Shown: positions 1 to 8,767 of the stretch, piece by piece
How the letters are laid out: each line of letters begins with the position of its first letter
How positions within the stretch are numbered: position 1 is the first letter of the stretch
Origin: Vibrio taketomensis
GTDB lineage: Bacteria > Pseudomonadota > Gammaproteobacteria > Enterobacterales > Vibrionaceae
NCBI RefSeq assembly: GCF_009938165.1
Contig: NZ_AP019649.1
Coordinates: 186,001-250,000, forward strand
Direction: 5' to 3'
Length of the DNA: 64,000 nt
The notes under the pieces: generated by a model
Database searches by the model: none
Told to the model about the DNA's origin: nothing
Seen by the model: the letters and a program-made list of their open reading frames with translations, nothing else
Program-made: the position numbers and the translations under genes

Positions 1-147
1 ATAAGCTAAAGCAAGATCTTTGGCGCTTTCTGCTGGCTTGGTAAGGGCGATTTCAATTTTGCCTGCGATAGGGGATGCGTGGTATTCAAGGGCTTGTTGA
101 CGGAAGAGTTCTTCTGCGCTGAGTTCGACTGATTGAGCGTCTGACAT
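1..147 (-). CDS. maeB: NADP-dependent malic enzyme, N-terminal fragment
   Basis: Only the first 49 codons are inside the window; the gene runs off the left edge. The peptide starts MSDAQSVELSAEELFRQQAL and ends KDLALAY. The pattern 'FRQQAL-x-YH...PGK-x-x-x...TKP...DLALAY' is the conserved start of MaeB-type malic enzymes (oxidative decarboxylation of malate to pyruvate), as remembered from E. coli MaeB. A malic enzyme beside rpmE/priA agrees with Vibrio gene order. No strong ribosome binding site is visible before the ATG. Identification rests on a short N-terminus, so the exact subclass (possible phosphotransacetylase-like C-terminal domain) cannot be seen. Confidence 0.75.
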   Translation of the reverse strand, partial: MSDAQSVELSAEELFRQQALEYHASPIAGKIEIALTKPAESAKDLALAY

Positions 148-176
148 AGGATTAATTTCTCGTTATTGTGTAACTG

Positions 177-213
177 TTAAAAACGTTGTTTTTAAGTTTG
201 ATTTGCTATCAAA
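177..213. promoter_or_regulatory. Two adjacent inverted repeats upstream of maeB
   Basis: Directly visible: TTAAAAAC-GTT-GTTTTTAA at 177-195 (8-bp perfect arms) and TTTGAT-TTGCT-ATCAAA at 197-213 (6-bp arms). They lie 30-65 bp upstream of the maeB start, where an operator would be expected. The second resembles an FNR site (TTGAT-N4-ATCAA) but has a 5-base spacer. The regulator is not identified. Confidence 0.3.
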
Positions 214-324
214 TCTAATCAGTTATTATAGGCTTAACGATAATTAAGAAGGTCTACCAGCTCGCATTTTGGCAAAACAATGGGTTATTGAAAGATAAAG
301 ACTGGCGCTGGAAATTGAGGCAAT

Positions 325-351
325 AAAAAAGGACGCTGTGCGTCCTTTTTT
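325..351 (-). terminator. Rho-independent terminator of rpmE
   Basis: Stem AAAAAAGGACGC / GCGTCCTTTTTT with a 3-base loop, 21 bp downstream of the rpmE stop codon on the minus strand; the A/T tails make it able to work in both directions. Confidence 0.85.
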
Positions 352-372
352 AGAATCGGTATAAAGTAGTAA

Positions 373-594
373 TTACTTCTTGCCGCTTGATAGAGCACCG
401 AAACGCTTGTTGAAGCGATCAACACGGCCGCCTGTATCAACGATACGTTGCTTACCAGTGTAGAATGGGTGGCACTTGTCACATACGTCTAGGTGGATAG
501 CTTCTTTACCTAGAGTAGAGTTAAAAACGAAAGAGTTGCCGCAAGAACAAGTTGCGTTTACTGCTTTGTATTCTGGGTGGATACCAGCTTTCAT
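373..594 (-). CDS. rpmE: 50S ribosomal protein L31 (zinc-binding type)
   Basis: 73 residues, the family's usual length, starting [10 protein letters not shown]. It carries four cysteines, C16, C18, C38 and C41 (CSC and CDKC), the ligands of the zinc-containing 'C+' form of L31. L31 bridges the large and small subunits at the central protuberance. In bacteria with a second zinc-free L31 this form is the one used when zinc is plentiful. The gene is monocistronic, divergent from priA, and followed by a strong terminator. The ATG is preceded by a good AGGTT-type ribosome binding site. Confidence 0.97.
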   Translation of the reverse strand: MKAGIHPEYKAVNATCSCGNSFVFNSTLGKEAIHLDVCDKCHPFYTGKQRIVDTGGRVDRFNKRFGALSSGKK

Positions 595-874
595 GGGATA
601 ACCTCAAGTAGGCCGTGTCGCTATACGATTCGAAGCCGCACACCACACGTAGTTAATAAAAAATTTCGCATACCGCTTGATGAACACATCTTCAAGCCAT
701 AATGCTAAGGCGCAGTATAGTAATGAATAGTCCAAATAGGATCAACAGATTTACTGAAAAAATTGCTACTTTTTTCACCATTGCTAGCAATGCTTCAGCT
801 GTGATGGAATAGAATCATCTGAGATTTTGCTTTAGACTGGTTGCTGTCTTTGATTACCGCTGATTCACCACGTT

Positions 875-3076
875 ATGCGTCCTACCATTGCTCGTGTTGC
901 TTTACCTGTTCCACTCGATAAGCAATTTGATTACCTCATTCCCAGTCACCTGTTTCCGGTGATTGGTGGGCGTGTATCCGTTCCATTCGGGCCAAAGACC
1001 TTGATTGGTATTGTCACTCAGCTAGCCACTCAATCTGACTTTAAACACTCCCAGCTTAAAGAAATTAAACAGGTCTTAGATAGTGAGCCAGTTTGGTCTG
1101 AGTCGCTATTTCAATTGCTTAAGTGGTGCAGTCAGTTCTATCAGTATCCATTGGGTGACACATTAGCCAACGCGTTGCCTAGTGCCTTGAGAAAAGGAAA
1201 GCCTGCCGATTTTTCGACTTTACTTGAGTGGCAATTAACCGAAGCGGGCAAAAACCAATTTATGGTCGGCTTTGGTCGAGCGGTTCAGCAAGAACGGGCA
1301 ATGCGTGCCTTAGAGTATGGCGCGGTTAGTCATCAACAACTGTTAGAGCAAGAGATTTCCGGCTCGGTGTTGAAAGCACTGCAAGAAAAGGGCTGGGTAC
1401 AGTCGATAGAGAAAAAGCCTGAGATCAAAACTTGGAGTTCTGAGGTGGAAGTGGAGGCGGATAAGCCAAAGCTGAATCAAGAGCAGGCAGTCGCGATTGC
1501 GACCGTTAATAGCGCGCAGGGATTTGGTTGTTATTTATTAGAAGGGGTAACTGGTTCAGGGAAAACCGAGGTTTACCTCAATCTGATCAAACCGGTGCTT
1601 GAAAGAGGACAGCAAGCGTTAGTTTTAGTGCCGGAAATTGGTCTAACGCCCCAAACCATTAACCGTTTCCGTCAACGCTTTAATGTACCGGTCGAAGTGG
1701 TGCACTCAGGTCTCAATGAAACAGAACGCCTCAATGCTTGGCTCAGTGCGCGCGATAAAGCCGCAGGTATCGTGATAGGTACTCGTTCAGCACTGCTTAC
1801 ACCATTTGCTGATCTCGGAATTATCATTGTCGATGAAGAACATGATAGCTCTTATAAGCAGCAAGACAGTTTGCGCTATCACGCCCGTGATGTTGCGGTT
1901 ATGCGAGCCAACAAAGAGCAGATTCCGATTGTTCTCGGCTCGGCGACTCCTGCACTGGAAACATTGCACAATGCGCTTAGCGGTAAATATCATCATCTAG
2001 AACTTTCCCAACGGGCTGGTAATGCTAAGCCAACTCGAAATCGAGTTTTGGATGTTAAAGGCTTGTATTTAGAGAGTGGGTTGTCTGCCCCGCTAATTGC
2101 AGAAATGCGTAAGCATCTGGGGGCGGGTAATCAGGTGATGCTGTTTCTCAATCGCCGCGGGTTCTCTCCGGCATTAATGTGTCATGAATGTGGCTGGATT
2201 GCAGAGTGTAAACGTTGTGATGCTTACTATACCTACCACCAAAACAGCAATGAGATTCGGTGTCATCACTGTGGGTCTCAGCAGCCGGTTATTCATCAAT
2301 GCCAAGGTTGTGGATCAACGAACTTAGTGACGGTTGGGGTAGGGACGGAGCAGTTAGAGAAGCAGCTTCAGCAGCTCTTTCCTGAATACCGCGCGATTCG
2401 TATTGACCGCGACAGCACACGACGTAAAGGAAGCCTTGAAAGCGCTTTAAATGCGATTCAAAAAGGGGAGTATCAAATTTTAATTGGTACTCAAATGTTG
2501 GCGAAAGGCCATCATTTTCCCGATGTCACTTTAGTCGCACTGCTTGATGTAGACGGTTCACTGTATAGCAGTGACTTTAGAGCCTCAGAGCGATTGGCTC
2601 AGCTCTTTATCCAAGTTGCAGGGCGTGCAGGACGAGCGAGTAAACCCGGTGAAGTGGTTCTGCAAACGCACCATCCTGAGCATTCATTGCTGCAAGCACT
2701 GTTAAATCATAGTTATCGACATTTTGCTCAGACCGCCTTACAGGAAAGGCAATGGGCGATGCTACCCCCATATACGTTCCTCACTTTATTTCGTGCCGAA
2801 GCGAATAATGGCGAGGTTGTGGAAGAGTTTATGCGCCAAGTTCGTTATACATTGGAAGCACATCCATTGTTTGATGAAACCTGCCAGGTTCTTGGCCCTA
2901 CACCGGCGCCTTTGGCGAAAAAGGCGGGCAAATATCGCTGGCAGCTGTTATTGCAAACGCAAACGCGCCCATTAATGCAGCGGTTACTAACAAGTGCCAA
3001 ACCTGCTATTGAGTTGTTGCCACATAGTAAAAAAGTGCGTTGGTCGTTAGATATTGAGCCGCAAGATTTAAGCTAG
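875..3076 (+). CDS. priA: Primosomal replication protein N' (PriA helicase)
   Basis: 733 residues, full length. PriA is a 3'-5' superfamily-2 DNA helicase that recognises stalled or repaired forks and reloads the replisome. Visible features: an N-terminal DNA-binding region beginning MRPTIARVALPVPL; Walker A GVTGSGKT at 224-231; the DEEH box at 320-323; and eight zinc-binding cysteines inside the helicase core (C436, C439, C445, C448, C463, C466, C476, C479). The C-terminal helicase motif 'QVAGRAGR' is intact. Divergent from rpmE and followed by cytR, the standard Vibrio and enteric order. The chosen ATG gives an N-terminus that aligns with E. coli PriA although its Shine-Dalgarno is poor. 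Confidence 0.97.
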   Translation: MRPTIARVALPVPLDKQFDYLIPSHLFPVIGGRVSVPFGPKTLIGIVTQLATQSDFKHSQLKEIKQVLDSEPVWSESLFQLLKWCSQFYQYPLGDTLANALPSALRKGKPADFSTLLEWQLTEAGKNQFMVGFGRAVQQERAMRALEYGAVSHQQLLEQEISGSVLKALQEKGWVQSIEKKPEIKTWSSEVEVEADKPKLNQEQAVAIATVNSAQGFGCYLLEGVTGSGKTEVYLNLIKPVLERGQQALVLVPEIGLTPQTINRFRQRFNVPVEVVHSGLNETERLNAWLSARDKAAGIVIGTRSALLTPFADLGIIIVDEEHDSSYKQQDSLRYHARDVAVMRANKEQIPIVLGSATPALETLHNALSGKYHHLELSQRAGNAKPTRNRVLDVKGLYLESGLSAPLIAEMRKHLGAGNQVMLFLNRRGFSPALMCHECGWIAECKRCDAYYTYHQNSNEIRCHHCGSQQPVIHQCQGCGSTNLVTVGVGTEQLEKQLQQLFPEYRAIRIDRDSTRRKGSLESALNAIQKGEYQILIGTQMLAKGHHFPDVTLVALLDVDGSLYSSDFRASERLAQLFIQVAGRAGRASKPGEVVLQTHHPEHSLLQALLNHSYRHFAQTALQERQWAMLPPYTFLTLFRAEANNGEVVEEFMRQVRYTLEAHPLFDETCQVLGPTPAPLAKKAGKYRWQLLLQTQTRPLMQRLLTSAKPAIELLPHSKKVRWSLDIEPQDLS

Positions 3077-3119
3077 TAGCCATTTACGATGTTACGTAAG
3101 CGGAACTAGTAATTGATTT

Positions 3120-3135
3120 TGTGAGGCATGTCTCT
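3120..3135 (+). promoter_or_regulatory. Possible CRP site upstream of cytR
   Basis: TGTGA-GGCATG-TCTCT matches 8 of 10 informative positions of the CRP consensus TGTGA-N6-TCACA. It lies about 220 bp before the cytR start. CRP control of cytR is known in E. coli. Weak by sequence alone. Confidence 0.3.
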
Positions 3136-3271
3136 ATGAGGGCTCGGGTTTTGTTAATTATCCCGTAACTTTATGATGTGAAATAAATACACTAGTAGTT
3201 CTAGTATTACGCATCTCGGTGTATACCTGTCGCAACGTTATTCGCAAGTACCGCACCGTGCAAAAAATAGA

Positions 3272-3287
3272 ATGAGCTTAAGCTCAT
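3272..3287. promoter_or_regulatory. Perfect 16-bp palindrome in cytR leader
   Basis: ATGAGCTTAAGCTCAT is exactly self-complementary (8+8, no spacer), 66 bp before the cytR start codon. It could be an operator or a leader hairpin; it is not the CytR half-site pattern I know (GTTGCATT). Confidence 0.35.
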
Positions 3288-3353
3288 CGACCGTTTATTG
3301 GGCAGGGTGGCAAACGCTACTGATAAGGGAAAACATAGAAGAGGGTTACATTT

Positions 3354-4361
3354 ATGGCGACAATGAAGGATGTTGCCCAGCTAGCAGGGGTTTCAACAGC
3401 GACAGTATCAAGGGCGTTGATGAATCCTGAGAAGGTTTCTTCGGCGACGCGCAAGCGTGTTGAAGATGCAGTTTTAGAAGCTGGTTACTCACCAAACTCA
3501 CTTGCGCGCAACTTGCGTCGTAATGAGTCGAAAACCATTATCGCAATCGTTCCAGATATCTGTGATCCGTACTACACCGAGATCATTCGTGGTATCGAAG
3601 ATGCTGCAATGGAACACGGATACATTGTATTACTTGGTGACAGCGCACAACAAAAGAAGCGCGAGAACTCTTTTGTTAATTTAGTTTTTACTAAGCAAGC
3701 CGATGGTATGTTGCTGTTGGGTACCGATTTACCTTTCGATGTGAGTAAGCCTGAGCAAAAAAATTTACCGCCGATGGTCATGGCGTGTGAATTTGCTCCG
3801 GAGCTTGAATTGCCAACGGTGCATATTGATAACTTAACTTCTGCATTTGAAGTGGTTAACTATTTAACTCAGCTTGGCCACAAGCGTATTGCGCAAATAT
3901 CGGGCCCACAAGCAGCCGCATTATGTCAGTTCCGTCAACAAGGTTACATGCAAGCTCTGCGTCGTGCAGGCATCACCATGAATCCGGCATACAGTATTTT
4001 CGGTAATTTCTCTTTTGAAGATGGCGCCAAAGCTGTACGTCAATTGTTGACCTTACCAGAGCCGCCAACGGCTATTTTCTGTCACAACGATGCGATGGCA
4101 ATTGGTGCGATTCAAGAAGCAAAACGTTTAGGTTTACGGGTGCCACAAGATCTCTCTGTGGTGGGATTTGATGATATTCAGTTTGCACAGTATTGCGATC
4201 CTCCGTTAACCACCATTTCTCAGCCAAGATATGAAATTGGCCGTCAGGCTATGTTAATGATGTTGGAGATATTGCGTGGCCATGATGTAAGCTCGGGCTC
4301 GAGATTATTAGAAACCAGCTTAGTCGTGCGTAAGAGTGCAGCTCCTCCACGAGCAATTTAA
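3354..4361 (+). CDS. cytR: LacI-family repressor CytR
   Basis: 335 residues. CytR represses nucleoside uptake and catabolism genes, acting together with CRP; in V. cholerae it also affects natural competence and biofilm. The N-terminal LacI helix-turn-helix (MKDVAQLAGVSTATVSRALM, about residues 4-23) and hinge are followed by a periplasmic-binding-protein-like sensor domain. Family-specific stretches such as 'VPDICDPYYTEIIRGIE' and 'FAPELELPTVHIDNLT' match E. coli CytR closely. The start has an AGAGGG ribosome binding site. The position between priA and ftsN is the same as in enterics. A terminator follows immediately. Confidence 0.95.
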   Translation: MATMKDVAQLAGVSTATVSRALMNPEKVSSATRKRVEDAVLEAGYSPNSLARNLRRNESKTIIAIVPDICDPYYTEIIRGIEDAAMEHGYIVLLGDSAQQKKRENSFVNLVFTKQADGMLLLGTDLPFDVSKPEQKNLPPMVMACEFAPELELPTVHIDNLTSAFEVVNYLTQLGHKRIAQISGPQAAALCQFRQQGYMQALRRAGITMNPAYSIFGNFSFEDGAKAVRQLLTLPEPPTAIFCHNDAMAIGAIQEAKRLGLRVPQDLSVVGFDDIQFAQYCDPPLTTISQPRYEIGRQAMLMMLEILRGHDVSSGSRLLETSLVVRKSAAPPRAI

Positions 4362-4368
4362 TGCAGAA

Positions 4369-4392
4369 CACGGCGCTTTTTAGCGCCGTTTA
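4369..4392 (+). terminator. Rho-independent terminator of cytR
   Basis: Stem CGGCGCT / AGCGCCG (4371-4377 and 4382-4388) followed by a T-rich tract, 10 bp after the cytR stop. Confidence 0.8.
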
Positions 4393-4577
4393 TTTTAGGT
4401 TAAATCTTCGTTTATAGAGACTGTTGCCTCGAGTGTTTTTTAAACAATTAGTCAGGGTTAAATTGGAATTGTGTCAAAATTTGCACGTGGTTCCGTAAGG
4501 AGTCGAGTGAGACGCTATTATCCGATCTTGTTCTGCATTAATATGATGTGAAAATTCATTGAGTTGATAGTACAACA

Positions 4578-5114
4578 GTGGCGAATAGAGATTACGTAAA
4601 ACGCGGTGCGAGTAAGAAACCGGTAAAAAGAAAGCCGACGCCTAAGCGTAAACCGTGGCGCAGTGGTTTGTTAGCATTAATAGTACTGGGCGGGTTTGGT
4701 ACTGGTTTGTATATGTTAAGCCAAGATCCTGAGCCAGCAGCTGTTGTGACTGACACTAGTAAAAAAGTGTCACCGAAAACAGAAAAAGTGATTCCACCAC
4801 CACCGGAAGAGAAATGGGATTACGTGGATAGCTTGCCAAATCGTGAAGTAAAAGTGAAAGCGAAAGAGCAGGTGATCTCCGAGATTCCTTACATTATGCA
4901 ATGTGGTGCTTACAAAACCTCGGAACAAGCCCAAGCGCGTAAGCTTGAGATTGCGTTTCAAGGCATTAACAGCCAGATCCGTAAGAAAGAGAATAGCTCT
5001 TGGTATAAGGTGGTACTTGGTCCTTACAAACTAAAACGTGATGCTGAACGTGATAAGCATAAGTTGCAAAGGGCAAAAATCGAACCTTGTGCGATTTGGA
5101 AAGAAACGCAATAG
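4578..5114 (+). CDS. ftsN: Cell division protein FtsN
   Basis: 178 residues from a GTG start; the N-terminus ANRDYVKRG matches the FtsN family (E. coli AQRDYVRR). Layout: a short basic cytoplasmic tail, one transmembrane helix at about residues 31-48 (SGLLALIVLGGFGTGLYML), a proline/lysine-rich periplasmic linker, and a C-terminal SPOR domain (about 99-172, IPYIMQCGAY... to ...CAIWK). SPOR domains bind denuded septal peptidoglycan. FtsN arrives late at the divisome and triggers septal wall synthesis. It is much shorter than E. coli FtsN (319 residues), the linker being reduced. Two SPOR-domain cysteines (in MQCGAY and EPCAIW) may form a disulfide. Confidence 0.92.
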   Translation: MANRDYVKRGASKKPVKRKPTPKRKPWRSGLLALIVLGGFGTGLYMLSQDPEPAAVVTDTSKKVSPKTEKVIPPPPEEKWDYVDSLPNREVKVKAKEQVISEIPYIMQCGAYKTSEQAQARKLEIAFQGINSQIRKKENSSWYKVVLGPYKLKRDAERDKHKLQRAKIEPCAIWKETQ

Positions 5115-5131
5115 CTTGCAAAGCTAACATG

Positions 5132-5163
5132 AAAAAAGGCATACAATAAGGTATGCCTTTTTT
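5132..5163. terminator. Bidirectional terminator between ftsN and galE
   Basis: Stem AAAAAAGGCATAC / GTATGCCTTTTTT (5132-5144 and 5151-5163) lying between two convergent genes, with U-tracts in both directions. Confidence 0.88.
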
Positions 5164-5180
5164 ATTGCGATAACGCAGAA

Positions 5181-6197
5181 TTATTGGTCGCTGTAGCCTT
5201 GCGGATTGTTTGATTGCCAGCGCCATGAATCATTAACCATCGCATCAAGAGTATGGGATGCACGCCAACCAAGCTCAGTTTGTGCTTTACTTGGGTCTGC
5301 CCAACACTCAGCAATATCACCCGGTCTACGATCGATAAACTTGAATGGGATTGGACGGTGGGCCGCCTTTTCAAATGCTGCGATCATTTCAAGTACGCTA
5401 TGACCGTTGCCAGTGCCTAAGTTATAAATATGCAATCCGGGTTTTGGTCCTACTTTTTGTAGTGCAGCAATGTGACCATCCGCTAAGTCCATTACATGGA
5501 TGTAATCTCGCACACCAGTACCGTCTTTGGTTGGATAATCATTACCAAAAACAGAGACAAACTCTCTGCGTCCAACAGCAACTTGAGCAACAAAAGGCAT
5601 TAAGTTATTTGGAATGCCTTGTGGATCTTCACCTAGCGCACCTGATGGATGTGAGCCAACAGGGTTAAAGTAACGCAGCAAAGTGATGCTCCAATCTGAG
5701 TTAGCTTTTTGAAAGTCGGTTAAGCACTCTTCCACCATCAATTTGCTACGTCCGTAGGGGTTAGTCGCGCTGGTTGGGAATTCTTCGGTGATCGGCACGC
5801 TAGCCGGATCGCCATAGACTGTCGCTGAAGAGCTAAAGATTAGACGTTTAACTCCGGCTTCTCGCATTGCATCAACCAATACTAATGTGCCGTTGACGTT
5901 GTTGTCATAGTATTCAAGAGGTTTTTCTACTGATTCACCTACCGCTTTTAGGCCAGCAAAGTGAATAACGGCTTCGATATTGTGCTCAGACAACGCTGCA
6001 ACTAGTGCTGCTTTATCGCGAACATCCGCTTGAATGAATGTAGGTGTAGAACCAGATACTTGCTTTATGCGTTTTAGTACCGCTTTTTTGCTATTGCAGA
6101 GGTTGTCTACAATGATTGGGTTAAAGCCAGCAGCTAAAAGCTGAATACAAGTGTGACTACCAATATAGCCAGAACCGCCAGTTACGAGAACGTTCAT
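5181..6197 (-). CDS. galE: UDP-glucose 4-epimerase GalE
   Basis: 338 residues. GalE interconverts UDP-glucose and UDP-galactose using bound NAD for galactose use and for lipopolysaccharide or capsule sugars. Short-chain dehydrogenase features are intact: NAD motif GGSGYIG at 7-13, the catalytic FSSSATVYG (121-129), and Y148-x-x-x-K152. A good AAGG ribosome binding site precedes the ATG. It stands alone, not with galKTM, and is inserted between ftsN and hslV, which are adjacent in V. cholerae as I remember it. A housekeeping rather than galactose-operon role is likely, but that is inference from context. Confidence 0.95.
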   Translation of the reverse strand: MNVLVTGGSGYIGSHTCIQLLAAGFNPIIVDNLCNSKKAVLKRIKQVSGSTPTFIQADVRDKAALVAALSEHNIEAVIHFAGLKAVGESVEKPLEYYDNNVNGTLVLVDAMREAGVKRLIFSSSATVYGDPASVPITEEFPTSATNPYGRSKLMVEECLTDFQKANSDWSITLLRYFNPVGSHPSGALGEDPQGIPNNLMPFVAQVAVGRREFVSVFGNDYPTKDGTGVRDYIHVMDLADGHIAALQKVGPKPGLHIYNLGTGNGHSVLEMIAAFEKAAHRPIPFKFIDRRPGDIAECWADPSKAQTELGWRASHTLDAMVNDSWRWQSNNPQGYSDQ

Positions 6198-6393
6198 GGT
6201 GTGCCTTATTGTTGTTCTGTGTATTTAATCAATTTTATACTTAAGTCGCTGAATTATTCTAGGTTGACCAAGTGAATTAATGAGTATACGTCGCAAGTGA
6301 TCAAAATCTATAACTAGCTTAAGGTTATCATCAGTTGTGCTTTGTAATCGCAACAAATGACGTTTGGCGTTTAGTGTAAGCTTCAACTTTAGC

Positions 6394-6424
6394 CCTTGAA
6401 TTCTTCCCCTGTTATCCGCATATA
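6394..6424 (+). promoter_or_regulatory. Sigma-32-type heat-shock promoter of hslVU
   Basis: CTTGAA at 6395-6400 (extended CCCTTGAA from 6393) and CCGCATATA at 6416-6424, 15 bases apart, resemble the RpoH consensus (CTTGAAA, 11-16 bases, CCCCATnTA). It is 40 bp upstream of the hslV start. hslVU is a classical RpoH-controlled operon in E. coli. Confidence 0.7.
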
Positions 6425-6463
6425 TTCACTAATAGCGAATTTTAAGAACAAGAGGCCCTACTC

Positions 6464-7006
6464 GTGACTACCATCGTATCTGTACGTCGAAATAACAAAG
6501 TTGTCATCGCGGGTGATGGACAAGTATCCCTAGGCAATACCGTGATGAAAGGCAATGCGCGTAAAGTGCGCCGTCTATACAACGGCAAAGTCCTTGCCGG
6601 TTTTGCTGGTGGTACAGCCGATGCTTTCACTCTGTTTGAGCGTTTTGAAAGTAAATTGCAAATGCACCAAGGTCATCTGACTAAAGCGGCGGTGGAATTG
6701 GCGAAAGATTGGCGCAGCGATCGTGCATTGCGTAAGCTTGAAGCACTACTTGCCGTTGCTGATGAAACTGCTTCTTTAATCATCACTGGTAACGGTGATG
6801 TGGTGCAGCCTGAGCATGATCTGATCGCAATTGGCTCTGGTGGCAACTTTGCGCAAGCGGCAGCAACGGCACTGCTTGAAAATACCGAATTGGATGCACG
6901 TGAAATCGCTGAAAAAGCATTGACGATTGCGGGTGATATTTGTGTGTTCACCAACCATTACCACACTATCGAAGAACTAGAAATTCCAGCGGAACAAGCG
7001 GAATAA
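6464..7006 (+). CDS. hslV: ATP-dependent protease peptidase subunit HslV (ClpQ)
   Basis: 180 residues from a GTG start. HslV forms a double hexameric peptidase chamber related to proteasome beta subunits and degrades unfolded proteins fed by the HslU ATPase. After removal of the initiator residue the catalytic threonine is N-terminal (TTIVSVRRN). The conserved '[15 protein letters not shown]' and '[18 protein letters not shown]' segments are intact. hslU follows after 40 bp, so the two form one operon behind the sigma-32-like promoter. Confidence 0.97.
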   Translation: MTTIVSVRRNNKVVIAGDGQVSLGNTVMKGNARKVRRLYNGKVLAGFAGGTADAFTLFERFESKLQMHQGHLTKAAVELAKDWRSDRALRKLEALLAVADETASLIITGNGDVVQPEHDLIAIGSGGNFAQAAATALLENTELDAREIAEKALTIAGDICVFTNHYHTIEELEIPAEQAE

Positions 7007-7046
7007 AACCAAAGATATTGGTAGAAGAATTTAAGGAATTTGGATT

Positions 7047-8381
7047 ATGTCTGAAATGACTCCTCGTGAAATTGTTCATGAATTAAATCGCCATATCATT
7101 GGCCAAGACAAAGCAAAGCGTTCGGTTGCGATCGCACTGCGTAACCGCTGGCGTCGTATGCAGCTTGAAGAAAGTTTGCGTGCTGAAGTGACACCAAAGA
7201 ACATTCTGATGATTGGTCCAACTGGTGTGGGTAAAACCGAGATCGCGCGTCGCCTAGCGAAACTGGCAAATGCGCCGTTTATCAAAGTGGAAGCAACTAA
7301 GTTCACCGAAGTGGGTTATGTTGGTAAGGAAGTAGAAACGATCATTCGCGATCTTACCGACGTAGCAATCAAGATGACTCACCAACAAGCGATGGAAAAA
7401 GTAAAATTCCGCGCTGAAGAGCAAGCTGAAGAACGTATTCTTGATGCGTTACTACCGCCAGCACGTGATGCTTGGGGACAAAATCAGCAAGCGGAAGAAA
7501 CCAGTTCAAATACGCGCCAAATCTTCCGTAAGAAGTTACGTGAAGGTCAACTAGACGACAAAGATATCGAGATTGATGTTGCTGCGCCGCAAATGGGTGT
7601 AGAGATCATGGCGCCTCCAGGCATGGAAGAGATGACCAATCAGCTGCAAAGCATGTTCTCGAATTTGGCTGGTGACACCAAGAAGAAGCGTAAGCTGAAA
7701 ATTAAAGATGCGCTAAAAGCGGTGACTGAAGAAGAAGCGGCTAAGCTTGTCAATCAAGAAGAACTGAAAGAGCAAGCGATCTACAACGTTGAAAACAACG
7801 GTATCGTATTTATCGATGAGATCGACAAAATCTGTAAGCGTGGTGAAAGCTCAGGCCCTGACGTATCACGTGAAGGTGTGCAACGTGACCTTCTTCCATT
7901 GATTGAAGGCAGTACGGTTTCAACCAAGCACGGCATGGTGAAAACAGACCATATTCTGTTTATCACTTCGGGTGCTTTCCAAGTGGCGAAGCCATCAGAT
8001 TTGATTCCTGAGCTGCAAGGTCGTCTGCCGATTCGCGTTGAATTAGAGGCGCTTTCAAGCCATGACTTCAAACGTATTTTGACTGAGCCTAAAGCATCGC
8101 TGACTGAGCAATACATTGCGCTGATGAAAACCGAAGAAGTGGATGTCGAGTTCACAGAAGATGGTATCGTGCAAATCGCAGAAGCAGCTTGGACCGTTAA
8201 TGAAACAACAGAGAATATCGGTGCTCGTCGTCTACATACGGTGATGGAGCGCTTGATGGATGAGATTTCATTTGAAGCGACAGATAAACCGGGCAGTAAG
8301 TTAGTGATTGATGCAGCTTACGTGAAAGCTCGTTTAGGTGAGTTCGTTGAAGACGAAGATCTTAGTCGTTTTATTCTGTAA
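7047..8381 (+). CDS. hslU: ATP-dependent protease ATPase subunit HslU (ClpY)
   Basis: 444 residues, full length. AAA+ unfoldase partner of HslV. Walker A GPTGVGKT at 57-64, Walker B 'VFIDEIDK', the intermediate I-domain in the middle third (with the lysine-rich '[11 protein letters not shown]' stretch), and the C-terminal tail ending DEDLSRFIL that inserts between HslV subunits to activate them. A ribosome binding site AAGGAA precedes the ATG. A terminator closes the operon. Confidence 0.98.
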   Translation: MSEMTPREIVHELNRHIIGQDKAKRSVAIALRNRWRRMQLEESLRAEVTPKNILMIGPTGVGKTEIARRLAKLANAPFIKVEATKFTEVGYVGKEVETIIRDLTDVAIKMTHQQAMEKVKFRAEEQAEERILDALLPPARDAWGQNQQAEETSSNTRQIFRKKLREGQLDDKDIEIDVAAPQMGVEIMAPPGMEEMTNQLQSMFSNLAGDTKKKRKLKIKDALKAVTEEEAAKLVNQEELKEQAIYNVENNGIVFIDEIDKICKRGESSGPDVSREGVQRDLLPLIEGSTVSTKHGMVKTDHILFITSGAFQVAKPSDLIPELQGRLPIRVELEALSSHDFKRILTEPKASLTEQYIALMKTEEVDVEFTEDGIVQIAEAAWTVNETTENIGARRLHTVMERLMDEISFEATDKPGSKLVIDAAYVKARLGEFVEDEDLSRFIL

Positions 8382-8400
8382 TCGAATTTACTGACATTCA

Positions 8401-8427
8401 GCCCTGCCATTTTGGCGGGGCTTTTTT
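8401..8427 (+). terminator. Rho-independent terminator of hslVU
   Basis: Stem GCCCTGCC / GGCGGGGC (8401-8408, 8414-8421, one G-U pair) followed by six T's, 20 bp after hslU. Confidence 0.88.
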
Positions 8428-8767
8428 ATGCCTAAAATTGGTCATTTTGATTTGTTTACTAAGCGTTAATCTGCCTTATCAAGAGTGCTGCTATACCCAC
8501 TCTAAGTGGGGATGTGTCGCTAAAAATCACCAGCGATATGATATTTTTATACAATTTTTGAATTAGTAAAATGACCGGATATTAGGGTTAGGTAGTAAAT
8601 TATAAATAATTTAATAGCTTAGATAGTGCCTTGTGTCGGTTCTTGGTGTGCAATTTGATAAAAGTGTCTGTATGATGCCTTGCCTTTGTGATCATTCTCA
8701 TGCTCTGGACGAGCTATGAGGGAAATACGCCTAACCCGTCATACGGGCCAAAAAAAGCGAGACTCTA
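8428..8767 (+). other. Intergenic leader of the BCCT transporter gene
   Basis: No long gene is seen. Visible items: an inverted repeat CCCACT-CTA-AGTGGG at 8496-8510; a hairpin CTCATGCTC-TGGAC-GAGC-T-ATGAG at 8697-8720 (9 bp with one bulge); a second hairpin CCCGT-CAT-ACGGG at 8735-8747; and two tiny open frames, 8675-8719 (14 codons plus stop) and 8716-8775 (19 codons plus stop, overlapping the transporter start). The leader may be regulatory, but nothing matches a riboswitch I recognise. Confidence 0.35.

Noticed and set aside
8697..8747. Possible guanidine-type riboswitch (ACGA and ACGG near hairpin tips)
   Set aside because: The ACGR bases do not sit in closed loops as the class requires, and the gene is not a guanidine exporter.
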